DNA of 60,088 nucleotides, from NCBI GenBank assembly GCA_020024185.1, contig JAHHUD010000001.1, positions 1 through 60,088 of the forward strand. The letters are read 5' to 3'. The translations under genes were made by a program, and so were the position numbers. Below the pieces are notes generated by a model. It was not told where the DNA came from, searched no databases, and saw only the letters and a list, made by a program, of their open reading frames with translations. This DNA is from Oscillospiraceae bacterium. Its GTDB lineage: Bacteria; Bacillota; Clostridia; Oscillospirales; Ruminococcaceae. This document shows, in pieces, positions 24,494 to 33,542 of this stretch (positions are counted from its first letter, which is position 1; every line of letters begins with the position of its first letter).

Positions 24494-24895
24494 TTATAAA
24501 TATTTTTTAACGCAATCAGTAAGTTCACTTTCATCAGCAGATACTGTAAATACAACTGTTATATTGTTTGTAATTGCATCAACTTTTTCAAGCAATTCAC
24601 CAAATTTTTCCATATCTCTGTCAAGAACTTTTAATATTCCGTCAACATAAATCTGTTCGATATCATAATTGCCTGCAAGAACACCTGCAAAGAAACCATA
24701 AAATTGTTTTTTGCCTTCAATTTTATAATTATCAACATCAATCAGTCTAACACTTGTTGGAATATTATATCCCAATTGCATGGATTTTTCGATGCACACG
24801 ATATTACCTTTAACTTTTGACAAGTTTTCGTTTATCATATCAACCATTTTCTTTGTTTTTCCGGAACCTTTGCCACCAACTATCAATTTTATCAT
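24494..24895 (-). CDS. Small P-loop NTPase of unknown function
   Basis: The 133-residue protein begins with a clear Walker A (GGKGSGKT, residues 7-14). Two predicted strands end in acidic residues (VRLIDVDN and IEQIYVDG) that could serve as Walker B. No other domain fits in this length, so it is a minimal nucleotide-binding protein. I recognise it only as a conserved clostridial hypothetical; database names such as PilT-like would be unsupported. It is the gene after pgi (35 bases apart), with GGAGG before its ATG. Function is open; glucose-6-phosphate metabolism is suggested by position only. Confidence 0.75.
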   Translation of the reverse strand: MIKLIVGGKGSGKTKKMVDMINENLSKVKGNIVCIEKSMQLGYNIPTSVRLIDVDNYKIEGKKQFYGFFAGVLAGNYDIEQIYVDGILKVLDRDMEKFGELLEKVDAITNNITVVFTVSADESELTDCVKKYL

Positions 24896-24930
24896 AATGC
24901 ATACCTCCTATATTTAAACGCTTACGCGCA

Positions 24931-26268
24931 TTATTTACTTAATTTTTCAAGTAACTTTTCTCTTTGTTGTTCATATCCTGGTTTACCAAGAAGTGCGAAC
25001 ATATTTACTTTATAGTCTTCAACACCAGGTTGGTTAAATGGGTTTATGCCGAGCAGATAACCTGATATTGCACAAGCTTTTTCAAAGAAGTAAATGATAT
25101 ATCCAAGATTTTCTTCGTCCATAGCGTCAGCTTCCAAGACAATATTTGGAACACCACCTGCAACATGAGCCAAAATTGTACCTTGCATTGCTTTTTTATT
25201 TATTTCGCTCATTTGTTGGTCTGCAAGGAAGTTAAGCCCATCGAAATTGTCTTTATCTTTTTTTACAAAAAAGTCTTTTCCTGCATTTTTAAAAGATACA
25301 ACTGTTTCAAATATATTGCGTGAACCATCTTGTATAAACTGACCCATGCTATGTAAATCGGTTGAGAAAATAACACTTGCAGGAAAAATACCTCTTTGGT
25401 CCTTACCTTCACTTTCACCGTAAAGTTGTTTATACCATTCGTTCATCATCTGCCAGTTTGGCTCATAGCTTGCCATAATTTCAATAGCTTTTCCTTTGCG
25501 GTGCAAGATGTTTCTTGTTGCTGCATATTTATAACAATCGTTATGTTCGCCAGGAGTTTCAAAGTCCTTATAAGCTTTTTGAGCGCCAAGCATAATTTTA
25601 TCTATATCAAATCCTGCCGCTGCTATTGGCAATAAACCAACTGCTGTAAGAACAGAATATCTGCCTCCAACATCATCTTCTATAACAAAAGTCTGATAAC
25701 CTTCTTTGTCTGATAAAGTTTTCAAAGTACCTCTTGCCTTATCTGTTGTAACATAAATTCTGTCTTTTGCACCTTCTATGCCATACTTTTCTTCCATAAG
25801 TTCTTTAAAAACTCTGAAAGCAATTGCAGGCTCAGTTGTTGTACCGGATTTTGAAATAACATTTACAGAAAGTTCTTTACCCTCGCAAAGTTCAAGAATA
25901 TTATTTAGATAAGATGGGCTAATGTTATTGCCAACAAAATAAACTTTAAGTTTATTTTTATCCAAATTATTATATTGTTGAGAACCAAGAAATTCTATTG
26001 CAGCTCTTGCACCAAGATAAGAACCACCTATACCAATAACAATTAAAATATCACTGTCATTTCTAATTTTTTCAGCAGATTTTTTAATTTGTTCAAACTC
26101 AGTTTTATCATAATCAAAAGGAAGATTGAGCCAGCCCAAAAAGTCACTACCCGCACCATTTTTCTGATGGAGTATATTGTGGCATAACTCAATCTCTTTG
26201 CTTATATTATTAAATTCCTCTGGCTTTACAAAGCCTTCTAAATATTTTCCTTGAAATTTTACAGCCAT
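24931..26268 (-). CDS. pgi: Glucose-6-phosphate isomerase
   Basis: Interconverts glucose-6-phosphate and fructose-6-phosphate in glycolysis. The sugar-isomerase signatures are present: VGGRYSVLTAVG near residue 200 and the C-terminal NPFNQPGVEDYK near residue 417. The 445 residues correspond to the short bacterial form. GAGG precedes the ATG. A consensus promoter lies in the 94-base gap after dacF, and no terminator separates dacF from it, so some cotranscription is possible. Confidence 0.96.
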   Translation of the reverse strand: MAVKFQGKYLEGFVKPEEFNNISKEIELCHNILHQKNGAGSDFLGWLNLPFDYDKTEFEQIKKSAEKIRNDSDILIVIGIGGSYLGARAAIEFLGSQQYNNLDKNKLKVYFVGNNISPSYLNNILELCEGKELSVNVISKSGTTTEPAIAFRVFKELMEEKYGIEGAKDRIYVTTDKARGTLKTLSDKEGYQTFVIEDDVGGRYSVLTAVGLLPIAAAGFDIDKIMLGAQKAYKDFETPGEHNDCYKYAATRNILHRKGKAIEIMASYEPNWQMMNEWYKQLYGESEGKDQRGIFPASVIFSTDLHSMGQFIQDGSRNIFETVVSFKNAGKDFFVKKDKDNFDGLNFLADQQMSEINKKAMQGTILAHVAGGVPNIVLEADAMDEENLGYIIYFFEKACAISGYLLGINPFNQPGVEDYKVNMFALLGKPGYEQQREKLLEKLSK

Positions 26269-26296
26269 ATTTTTTACCTCTTACTAACTTTCTTAC

Positions 26297-26325
26297 AGTA
26301 TACAATGTTGCTAAAAAACTGTCAA
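26297..26325 (-). promoter_or_regulatory. Promoter of pgi
   Basis: -35 TTGACA (26320-26325), 17 bases, -10 TATACT (26297-26302), about 30 bases before the pgi start codon. Confidence 0.82.
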
Positions 26326-26362
26326 TATCTTAAAGATTTTTTTGTTAACTTTGGTACATTTT

Positions 26363-27661
26363 TTACATTTTACATATAATATTTATCAATATTGACAAAG
26401 CTTTTTTAAAATCAACCTTTTCTACATTTTCTCCGATTTTTATTGGATATTGTTTTATTTTTTCACCTCCGGAATACAGCTCAACATTACCTATCTGTGT
26501 TCCCTGTGATATAGGAGCGTCAATATATTCCGGTATGGTAATTCTGCTTTCAAGATTTGATGTACTGCCCTTTAAAAACAACATATTCTGTGGCAATTCA
26601 TAATCTAGCTTAACTTTTTTTTGCACACCAAATCTTATATCTATTTCTTCAGGATATGCTTGAGAAGCCGGGAATGGCTTGCTTTCAAAATTAGAAAAAC
26701 CAAAATCAAGCAATCTTGTGGCCGCTTCAAATCTTTCATCTCCACTTGCAGAGCCCAAAACAACAGATATAAAAGACATATTACCACGCTTTGCAGTTGC
26801 TGTTATACATACACCTGCCTGGCTTGTTGTACCTGTTTTTAACCCGGTTATTCCATTGTATGTACGTAACAACTTATTTGTATTTACTATCTGTGTCTGC
26901 CCATTTCTCAACTCGTCCATCCATATTGTGGTGTAATCAAAAACTTTTTTATGCTTCATAAGTTCACGGCTCATAATGGCAACATCTCTTGCACAAGAAA
27001 AATGACCTTCTGCATCAAGACCACAGGCATTTACAAAATGGGTTTTTTCCATGCCAAGCTCTTTTGCACGATTATTCATCATATCACAAAAACCGGTTTC
27101 GCTTCCTCCAACAAACTCTGCCAAAGCTACTGCTGCATCATTTGCACTGGCAACAGCAACAGCCTTCAGCAATTCATGAACTGTAAATATTTCACCCGGC
27201 TCAAGCCATATCTGACTTCCGCCCATAGAAAACGCATGTGCAGAAATCGGCACTGTATCTTCCATCTTTATTTTACCACTGTCTATTGCCTCAAAAATCA
27301 AAAGCATAGTCATAACCTTTGTTATAGATGCTATTGGCAATTTTTCATCTATATTTTTACCATATAAAATTTGACCTGTGGTTTCGTCCATAAGCAGTCC
27401 TGCTTTTGCAGGAATATCAAAATTATTTTGGTCTGCAATCTTATCAACAAAACTATCACTGTTTACAATTGCTGCAGCGCTTGCAGGTTCAACAGGCGTA
27501 TTGCTTTCTGTTTTGCTATAAGATTGAGCATTTGTCTCAAGTGCAATACCGTCTTCTATATAGGTTTCTGTCTCAAAATTCTGCTGACCGCTTGCAAACA
27601 CATTTAAAGACAAAGCAACTATAAAAATTGCCGTTACAAATAAACTTATTAGCTTTTTCAT
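26363..27661 (-). CDS. dacF: D-alanyl-D-alanine carboxypeptidase (penicillin-binding protein 5/DacF type)
   Basis: Trims the terminal D-Ala of peptidoglycan stem peptides outside the membrane. A signal peptide (1-24) precedes a low-complexity spacer (about 25-80). The catalytic triad motifs are SITK (S112-K115), SAN and KTG (LKTGTT near 273). The C-terminal domain ends in a short hydrophobic amphipathic helix (KKALSILINIICKM), the expected membrane anchor. At 432 residues it is full length. It is read divergently from mtaB. The symbol could equally be dacA or dacB; paralogues cannot be separated here. Confidence 0.9.
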   Translation of the reverse strand: MKKLISLFVTAIFIVALSLNVFASGQQNFETETYIEDGIALETNAQSYSKTESNTPVEPASAAAIVNSDSFVDKIADQNNFDIPAKAGLLMDETTGQILYGKNIDEKLPIASITKVMTMLLIFEAIDSGKIKMEDTVPISAHAFSMGGSQIWLEPGEIFTVHELLKAVAVASANDAAVALAEFVGGSETGFCDMMNNRAKELGMEKTHFVNACGLDAEGHFSCARDVAIMSRELMKHKKVFDYTTIWMDELRNGQTQIVNTNKLLRTYNGITGLKTGTTSQAGVCITATAKRGNMSFISVVLGSASGDERFEAATRLLDFGFSNFESKPFPASQAYPEEIDIRFGVQKKVKLDYELPQNMLFLKGSTSNLESRITIPEYIDAPISQGTQIGNVELYSGGEKIKQYPIKIGENVEKVDFKKALSILINIICKM

Positions 27662-27726
27662 AATCTACCACCTTAATTTATACTTTTATAATTTATATGT
27701 GTAATATAATGGAAATATTAAAATAG

Positions 27727-27755
27727 TTGAGATTTTTTTTAAAATCAAGTATAAT
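27727..27755 (+). promoter_or_regulatory. Promoter of mtaB-gtrA
   Basis: -35 TTGAGA (27727-27732), 17 bases, -10 TATAAT (27750-27755), 33 bases before the mtaB ATG in the divergent gap with dacF. Confidence 0.8.
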
Positions 27756-27788
27756 AAATTTCTATAATCTAATAAAAGGAAGTATTAA

Positions 27789-29078
27789 ATGAAAGTTTGT
27801 TTTTTCACATTAGGATGTAAAGTTAATCAGCAGGAAACTGCTGCAATGATGAATATATTTTCAAAAAATGGCTGGGAAATTGCAGAGGATAAACAAGTAA
27901 GTGATGTTTACATTGTAAACAGTTGTACAGTTACCCTCAGTGGCGACAAAAAAAGTATCCAGTGGATACGTCGTGCAAAAAAACAAAATCCAGACGCAGT
28001 TATTGTTTTGTGTGGATGTATGCCACAAGCTTTCCCAGATAAAGCAAAAAATGTTGTTGAAGCCGACATTATTATTGGCAGCAAAGGCAAAGCTCGTATT
28101 TTTGAGCTTGTCCAAGAATTTATCAACAATAAACGCCGAATTGTAAATATTATTCCACACGGTCAAGACGATAAATTTGAAGAAATGGTTGAAGGTGCAG
28201 ACACTTTGCACACAAGAGCATTTCTCAAAATCCAAGACGGATGCAACCGACATTGTGCATATTGTATTATTCCAACTGCAAGAGGCAGAGTTCGTTCACG
28301 CTCTGTTGAAAGTATTGTTGCACAGGCAAAAAAACTTGCAGATATGGGGCATAAAGAAATTGTACTTACCGGTGTAAATATTTCTTGTTACGGTCAGGAT
28401 TTAGACATAAATGTATGTGATGTTATTGAAGCTGTTGCAGAAATACCAAATGTAGAAAGAATACGTTTTGGCTCTCTTGAGTTAGACCTTTTTACAGATG
28501 ATATGCTTGTAAGAATGAGCAAAGTCAAAAAGTTCTGTCCACACTTCCACCTTTCTTTACAAAGTGGTTGTGACAAAACTTTAAGTGCTATGAGCCGTTT
28601 GTATGATACAAAACTTTATACAGATATGATGAATAGACTTAGACAGCTTTTTGATAAGCCTGTATTTACAACTGACATTATTGTTGGTTTTCCTGGAGAA
28701 ACAGAAGAAGACTTTTTGCAAAGTGTAAAATATGTACAAAGTTGTAATTTCTTAAAAGTACATACTTTTTCATTCTCTCCAAGAGAAGGCACTGTTGCTT
28801 ATGAAATGAAAAATCAAATACCAAACGACATAAAACAGCAAAGACATAAAATCATGAGCTTTAAAGCAGACCAATGTAAAAACAAAGTTATGCAAGAATT
28901 TATTGGTTTTAAAGACACTGCTTTGCTTGAACAACAACTCCCAGACGGAAGTTTTACTGCATATACAAGCAGATATATTCCGGTTATTGTTAAAGGTGAA
29001 AATCTTAAAAGTGGCGATATTGTAAATATTCGTCTCACAGATATTGATGGTTCAAGAATGACTTGTGAAATAATATAA
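27789..29078 (+). CDS. mtaB: tRNA (t6A37) methylthiotransferase
   Basis: Radical SAM enzyme that converts t6A37 to ms2t6A in tRNAs reading ANN codons. It opens with FFTLGCKVNQQET, the MtaB (YqeV) hallmark. The auxiliary cluster cysteines are C10, C46 and probably C77. The radical SAM motif CNRHCAYC gives C152, C156 and C159. The C-terminal TRAM domain covers about 370-429. AAAGGAAG precedes the ATG. It is one of only two intact plus-strand genes and is followed by gtrA after 14 bases. Confidence 0.95.
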   Translation: MKVCFFTLGCKVNQQETAAMMNIFSKNGWEIAEDKQVSDVYIVNSCTVTLSGDKKSIQWIRRAKKQNPDAVIVLCGCMPQAFPDKAKNVVEADIIIGSKGKARIFELVQEFINNKRRIVNIIPHGQDDKFEEMVEGADTLHTRAFLKIQDGCNRHCAYCIIPTARGRVRSRSVESIVAQAKKLADMGHKEIVLTGVNISCYGQDLDINVCDVIEAVAEIPNVERIRFGSLELDLFTDDMLVRMSKVKKFCPHFHLSLQSGCDKTLSAMSRLYDTKLYTDMMNRLRQLFDKPVFTTDIIVGFPGETEEDFLQSVKYVQSCNFLKVHTFSFSPREGTVAYEMKNQIPNDIKQQRHKIMSFKADQCKNKVMQEFIGFKDTALLEQQLPDGSFTAYTSRYIPVIVKGENLKSGDIVNIRLTDIDGSRMTCEII

Positions 29079-29092
29079 ATGAAAGTGTAATC

Positions 29093-29551
29093 ATGGAAAA
29101 CAAAAAAGATATTTTTGATAAAATAATGGAATTACCTTTAATAAATATTTTTAATCCGTTTTACAAAAAATACAAAGAACAGCTTTTATATTTATTCTTT
29201 GGATTTTGTACTTTTATGGTAAGTCTTATAATATTTACCATAGGTTGCTATAATTTTAATCTTGAAGAAATAACATCTAATAATATTTCTTGGGTTATTG
29301 CAGTTTTATTTGCATATATAACCAATAGAACTTGGGTTTTTGTAGATAAAGCGCATAATTTAAAAGGAATTTTTAAAGAAGTTTTTGCATTTTTTGCCGG
29401 GCGTTTCTTTACATTGCTTGTAGAAAACGGAATTATATATCTATTTATAACAATACTTGGATTTAATAGAATTGTCATAAAAATAATAGGTCAGATTATA
29501 ATAATTATATTAAACTACATAATAAGTAAATTATTTATATTTAAAAAATAA
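29093..29551 (+). CDS. GtrA-family membrane protein
   Basis: A small four-helix membrane protein (152 residues). The segments lie near 31-52, 61-78, 98-118 and 125-147. The family pattern NRTWVF follows helix 2. GtrA proteins are thought to flip or hand over lipid-linked sugars for surface glycan or O-antigen decoration. No glycosyltransferase gene is adjacent, so its partner is elsewhere or the role differs. Its Shine-Dalgarno site is weak (GAAAGTG). It probably shares the mtaB transcript and ends at a long hairpin. Confidence 0.88.
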   Translation: MENKKDIFDKIMELPLINIFNPFYKKYKEQLLYLFFGFCTFMVSLIIFTIGCYNFNLEEITSNNISWVIAVLFAYITNRTWVFVDKAHNLKGIFKEVFAFFAGRFFTLLVENGIIYLFITILGFNRIVIKIIGQIIIIILNYIISKLFIFKK

Positions 29552-29575
29552 ATATAAAAATCTGTATTGAAAAAT

Positions 29576-29634
29576 AAACTGCACCCCACTTGCTATTCAG
29601 TATATCGTACTGTCTAACAAATGAGGTGCAGTTT
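29576..29634. terminator. Long 59-nt hairpin between convergent genes
   Basis: The outer arms (29576-29592 and 29618-29634) pair over 17 bp; two pairs are G-U in the minus-strand RNA. A symmetric 5-nt internal loop leads to a 5-bp inner stem (CAGTA/TACTG) with a 5-nt apical loop. The minus-strand tail is ATTTTT, and the plus-strand tail is AAAATTTAT. It lies between gtrA (plus) and the dipeptidase (minus), whose 3' ends converge. It is longer than the other terminators here, so a repeat-derived element is an alternative. Confidence 0.65.
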
Positions 29635-29670
29635 AAAATTTATATAACATTTATTTTTTATTATAGTAAA

Positions 29671-30642
29671 TTAAAGCACTTCTTTTAAAACTCGCTGAGC
29701 ATTTTTATAAGCAACTTTTTCTATATCATCATAATTCATGCCATTTTTAAGCAATACATCCCATATTTTTTCTATCTCAAGTGTATTAGCCACTTCAAGA
29801 TTGCCAGAAATACCGTCAAAATCAGAGCCAATGGCAACACATTCGATACCACCCTTGTTTGCCATATGTACAATATGTTTTGCTATATCACAAAGACGGC
29901 TATCGTCACTGTTTATATCAGGATTTACAAAAGCAGGACAAAAGTTTATACCAGATACCCCACCATTATTTCCAAGTGCTTTTATCATTTCATCTGTAAG
30001 ATTTCTAGGATGAGGAGAAAGCGCTCTGCAACTGGAATGAGATGCAACAATTGGTTTTTTGCTTAAGTTTATAACATCCCAAAATCCACCGTCAGAAAGA
30101 TGAGAAACATCTATAAGTATGCCTTTATTATTCATATATTCAACTGCTTGCTTACCAAAATCTTTAAGCCCCAATTGCATAAGTTTTGGGTCAAATGAGT
30201 TAGAAAAACCAAAGCAGTTTTCACTGTTCCAGACAAAAGTAACAAGTCTTAATCCCATATTATAATACTTATCAAATTTATCAAAATCTCCGTTTATACT
30301 TCTGCCATCTTCCATAGATAAAAATGCTGATACTTTTCCATTTTTCTCATTTTCAAGCATATCAGCACAATTTCTTGCCCACCCGAGATATTCCGGATAT
30401 TTTTTTATTGTATTATCAAGATTATTATAAAGGTCATTTATAAAATCATCGTCATTGTAAGCTGGCTGTATGTTTTTAATCCAATCTGTTGGAGGAACAA
30501 AAATTGCAAAAAACTGAGCCAATGCCCCAGCTTGTTTAAGTTTTTTGACATCAACCATAAAATCTTTTCTGTCAAACATATCATTATTTTTAGTTTCAAA
30601 AGCCATACATAAGCTATCGCAATGTAAGTCTATATATTTCAT
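29671..30642 (-). CDS. Membrane dipeptidase (peptidase family M19)
   Basis: Zinc-dependent dipeptidase of the renal dipeptidase family. The metal ligands of the first motif are visible (HCDS at residues 7-10), as are the E of SMEDG near residue 120, ISHLS/VSHLSDGGF near 185 and ASHSSCRALSPHPRNLTDE near 205, which matches the second metal site. The length of 323 residues is normal. There is no signal peptide, so it is likely cytoplasmic despite the family name; it probably cleaves dipeptides, including D-residue ones. It is monocistronic, with AAGGAG before the ATG. Confidence 0.92.
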   Translation of the reverse strand: MKYIDLHCDSLCMAFETKNNDMFDRKDFMVDVKKLKQAGALAQFFAIFVPPTDWIKNIQPAYNDDDFINDLYNNLDNTIKKYPEYLGWARNCADMLENEKNGKVSAFLSMEDGRSINGDFDKFDKYYNMGLRLVTFVWNSENCFGFSNSFDPKLMQLGLKDFGKQAVEYMNNKGILIDVSHLSDGGFWDVINLSKKPIVASHSSCRALSPHPRNLTDEMIKALGNNGGVSGINFCPAFVNPDINSDDSRLCDIAKHIVHMANKGGIECVAIGSDFDGISGNLEVANTLEIEKIWDVLLKNGMNYDDIEKVAYKNAQRVLKEVL

Positions 30643-30674
30643 ATAAAATCTCCTTAAAAATATTATTAAGTATA

Positions 30675-30703
30675 ATAATACCCCTTATATTTTATATTTA
30701 CAA
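30675..30703 (-). promoter_or_regulatory. Promoter of the M19 dipeptidase gene
   Basis: -35 TTGTAA (30698-30703), 17 bases, -10 TATTAT (30675-30680). It sits just after the rpsU terminator. Confidence 0.6.
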
Positions 30704-30717
30704 GTTATTTTAAATAA

Positions 30718-30746
30718 ACAAAAAGCAGACTTTTTTAAGTCTGCTT
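30718..30746 (-). terminator. Terminator after rpsU
   Basis: Perfect 10-bp stem (30723-30732 with 30737-30746), 4-nt loop, followed by TTTGTTTATTT on the minus strand. It starts 12 bases past the rpsU stop. Confidence 0.88.
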
Positions 30747-30758
30747 AAGTTTTATGAG

Positions 30759-30935
30759 TTATTTAAATTTACGTTTACGAGCTGCTTCAGCTTTTTTCTT
30801 ACGTTTTACTGAAGGTTTTTCGTAATGCTCACGTTTGCGAACTTCTGCAAGAACGCCTGATTTTGCACATGAACGCTTAAAGCGACGAAGTGCTGAATCT
30901 AATGATTCATTATCTTTAACTCTAATTTCTGACAT
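30759..30935 (-). CDS. rpsU: 30S ribosomal protein S21
   Basis: A very basic protein of 58 residues beginning MSEIRVKDNESLDSALRRFKR and ending KKKAEAARKRKFK, a clear S21. It helps recruit mRNA to the 30S subunit. The Shine-Dalgarno site (GGGAG) lies 9 bases before the ATG. It is transcribed alone: a consensus promoter at 30999-31027 and a strong terminator at 30718-30746 frame it. In many Firmicutes rpsU sits with yqeY; that neighbour is absent here. Confidence 0.97.
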   Translation of the reverse strand: MSEIRVKDNESLDSALRRFKRSCAKSGVLAEVRKREHYEKPSVKRKKKAEAARKRKFK

Positions 30936-30998
30936 CTATTTCACTCCCTTACGCTTTTTGCTTATATTTGTTTAAAATTATTTAAACATCACATAACA

Positions 30999-31027
30999 AT
31001 TATACAGATTTAGCTTATCATTGTCAA
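30999..31027 (-). promoter_or_regulatory. Promoter of rpsU
   Basis: Perfect consensus: -35 TTGACA (31022-31027), 17 bases, -10 TATAAT (30999-31004). It starts 10 bases past the leuS stop; the leader is about 57 bases. Confidence 0.88.
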
Positions 31028-31036
31028 TAAGTTTTT

Positions 31037-33445
31037 TTATTTTACAACTATATTTACCAATTTATTTGGAACACAAATCTGTTTAACAATTGTTTTATCA
31101 CCAATAGCTGATTTAACACTTTCATCATTAAGTGCAATTTCAATCATCTGTGCATTTTCAAGGTTTAAAGCCATATTAATTCTTGCTTTAATCTTGCCGT
31201 TAACTTGTACCGGAATTTCAACAGTAGACTCCACACATTTTGCCTCATCATATTTTGGCCAGTGTGCCTGTGCAATCTGTCCCCCAAAATTCATTTCTTC
31301 CCATATTTCTTCTGTTATATGTGGAGCAAATGGATTTAACAAGATAAGCAATGTTTTATATTCACCTTTTGTGATAGATTTCTTTTCGTTAATTTCATTA
31401 AGCAAAGCCATCATAGATGCAATTGCTGTATTAAAACCAAGATTAAGAATATCGTTTGTAACTTTTTTTATTGTTTTATTGAAAGAAATTTCCAACTCTT
31501 TTGAGTATTCTTCACCATCAACAACAATATTTTGCAAATTCCAGATTTTGTCAAGGAAACGTTTGCAACCTTTAATAGAGCTTTGGCTCCAAGGAGCAGC
31601 TTTTTCAAAGTCGCCCATAAACATTTCATAAAGACGCATTGTATCTGCACCGTATTCTGCAACGATATCATCTGGATTTACAACATTACCACGAGATTTT
31701 GACATCTTTTCGCCTGTTTCACCAAGAATCATACCATGACTTGTTCTCTTTGCGTATGGTTCTTTTGTTGTTACAGCACCAATATCATAAAGGAATTTAT
31801 GCCAGAAACGTGAATAAAGCAAGTGAAGTGTTGTATGTTCCATACCACCATTATACCAGTCAACCGGCATCCAATAATCCATTGCTTCTTTGCTTGCAAG
31901 AGCGTCATTATTATGTGGGTCAATATAACGCAAGAAATACCAAGAAGAACCTGCCCACTGTGGCATAGTATCTGTTTCTCTTTTTGCAGGGCCACCACAT
32001 TTTGGACAAGTTGTATTTACCCAATCTGTAAGGCGTGCAAGAGGACTTTCACCTTCTCCTGTTGGTTCAAAATCCATAAGTTCCGGAAGCTCCAAAGGAA
32101 GCTGGTCTTCTGGAACTGGTTCCCACCCACAATGTGGACAGTAAATCATAGGGATAGGTTCACCCCAATATCTCTGACGAGAGAAAATCCAGTCACGAAG
32201 TTTATAGTTTGTTTTGCTTTCGCCTATTTTATTTTCTGTAAGCCATTCAATGATTTTAACCTTAGCTTGTTCAACAGATAACCCGTCAAGAAATCCACTG
32301 TTTGTCATTATACCAGTTGCACAGTCAGTAAATGCTTCTTTTTCAACATCTCCACCTTTTACAACTTCTATAATTGGAAGATTAAATGCTTTTGCAAATT
32401 CCCAGTCACGAGTATCATGTCCAGGAACAGCCATAATTGCACCTGTGCCGTATGTTGCAAGAACATAGTCAGAAATAAATATAGCAATTTCTTTCCCGTT
32501 TACTGGGTTAATTGCTCTTACACCTTTAAGTTCAACACCTGTTTTTTCTTTTGAAAGTTCTGTTCTTTCAAGTTCAGATTTTCTTGCAGCTGCTTGTCTG
32601 TAAGCAACAACTTCATCATAGTTTTCAATGCTATCTTTCCACTGGTCAACAAGCTTATGTTCTGGTGCCATAACCATATATGTTGCACCAAACAGTGTAT
32701 CTGGTCTTGTTGTGTATATTTCGATTGTATCGCCTTTTGTTGACTTAAATTTAACCTGCGCCCCTGTTGAGCGTCCAATCCAGTTTTTCTGTTGTGCAAC
32801 AACACGGTCAATAAAGTCTACATCATCAAGTCCATCAATAAGTTTATCAGCATAATCTGTTATTTTAAGAACCCATTGACTTTTTACTTTTCTTACAACT
32901 TCGCTTGAGCATCTTTCACAAACGCCGTTTACAACTTCTTCATTTGCAAGAACAACTTTACAGCCTGTACACCAGTTAACATTCATTTCTTTTTTGTATG
33001 CAAGGCCATGTTTGAACATTTGAATAAAAATCCACTGTGTCCATTTATAGTAGTTTTTATCTGTTGTATTGATTTCTCTGTCCCAGTCAAAAGAAAGTCC
33101 CAAACTTTTAAGCTGTTGTTTAAAACGAGCAACATTATTTTTTGTAACAATTTCTGGGTGTATATGGTTTTTCATTGCAAAGTTTTCAGTTGGCAAACCA
33201 AAAGCATCCCAACCCATAGTGTACATAACATTATAACCATCAAGTCTTTTTTGTCTGGAAATAATATCCATAGCTGTATAAGAACGTGGGTGACCAACGT
33301 GCAAGCCAGCCCCTGATGGATATGGAAACTCTACAAGACCATAGAATTTTGGCATTGTATAGTCTGTTTTAGTGGCAAATGTTTTTTCATTATCCCAAAT
33401 GCCCTGCCATTTTTTTTCTATGGCAGAAAAGTTATAATCTTTCAT
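31037..33445 (-). CDS. leuS: Leucyl-tRNA synthetase
   Basis: Class Ia synthetase that charges tRNA-Leu. HIGH appears as HVGH (49-52) after PYPSGAGL. The zinc-ribbon cysteines (CTGC...CERC near 160-180 and CPHC, CPKC near 440-490) are present. The editing domain includes the TTRPDT motif, and KMSKS is intact (EKMSKSRGN near 580). The length of 802 residues is normal. It lies 97 bases after rsfS behind a strong hairpin. Unlike cysS here, and unlike many Firmicute leuS genes, it has no T-box leader. Confidence 0.97.
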   Translation of the reverse strand: MKDYNFSAIEKKWQGIWDNEKTFATKTDYTMPKFYGLVEFPYPSGAGLHVGHPRSYTAMDIISRQKRLDGYNVMYTMGWDAFGLPTENFAMKNHIHPEIVTKNNVARFKQQLKSLGLSFDWDREINTTDKNYYKWTQWIFIQMFKHGLAYKKEMNVNWCTGCKVVLANEEVVNGVCERCSSEVVRKVKSQWVLKITDYADKLIDGLDDVDFIDRVVAQQKNWIGRSTGAQVKFKSTKGDTIEIYTTRPDTLFGATYMVMAPEHKLVDQWKDSIENYDEVVAYRQAAARKSELERTELSKEKTGVELKGVRAINPVNGKEIAIFISDYVLATYGTGAIMAVPGHDTRDWEFAKAFNLPIIEVVKGGDVEKEAFTDCATGIMTNSGFLDGLSVEQAKVKIIEWLTENKIGESKTNYKLRDWIFSRQRYWGEPIPMIYCPHCGWEPVPEDQLPLELPELMDFEPTGEGESPLARLTDWVNTTCPKCGGPAKRETDTMPQWAGSSWYFLRYIDPHNNDALASKEAMDYWMPVDWYNGGMEHTTLHLLYSRFWHKFLYDIGAVTTKEPYAKRTSHGMILGETGEKMSKSRGNVVNPDDIVAEYGADTMRLYEMFMGDFEKAAPWSQSSIKGCKRFLDKIWNLQNIVVDGEEYSKELEISFNKTIKKVTNDILNLGFNTAIASMMALLNEINEKKSITKGEYKTLLILLNPFAPHITEEIWEEMNFGGQIAQAHWPKYDEAKCVESTVEIPVQVNGKIKARINMALNLENAQMIEIALNDESVKSAIGDKTIVKQICVPNKLVNIVVK

Positions 33446-33468
33446 TGTCTATCCCCTTATACCCACTC

Positions 33469-33496
33469 AAAGCACAGTCAATTAAGACTGTGCTTT
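33469..33496 (-). other. Perfect hairpin between rsfS and leuS
   Basis: An 11-bp perfect stem (33469-33479 with 33486-33496) and 6-nt loop sit 24 bases upstream of the leuS start. The minus-strand 3' side continues TTTGAGTGGG, so the T-run needed for an intrinsic terminator is missing. It may be a partial terminator, an RNase processing site or an mRNA stabiliser. Confidence 0.55.
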
Positions 33497-33542
33497 AAGG
33501 ATAATTTTTAATTATTTATATTTGTATTATAACACAATAATA

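Noticed and set aside
6455..29078. rimO and mtaB as duplicate MiaB genes
   Set aside because: Their opening residues (SLGCPKNQVDAD versus FFTLGCKVNQQET) place them in different, well-known methylthiotransferase subfamilies with different substrates.
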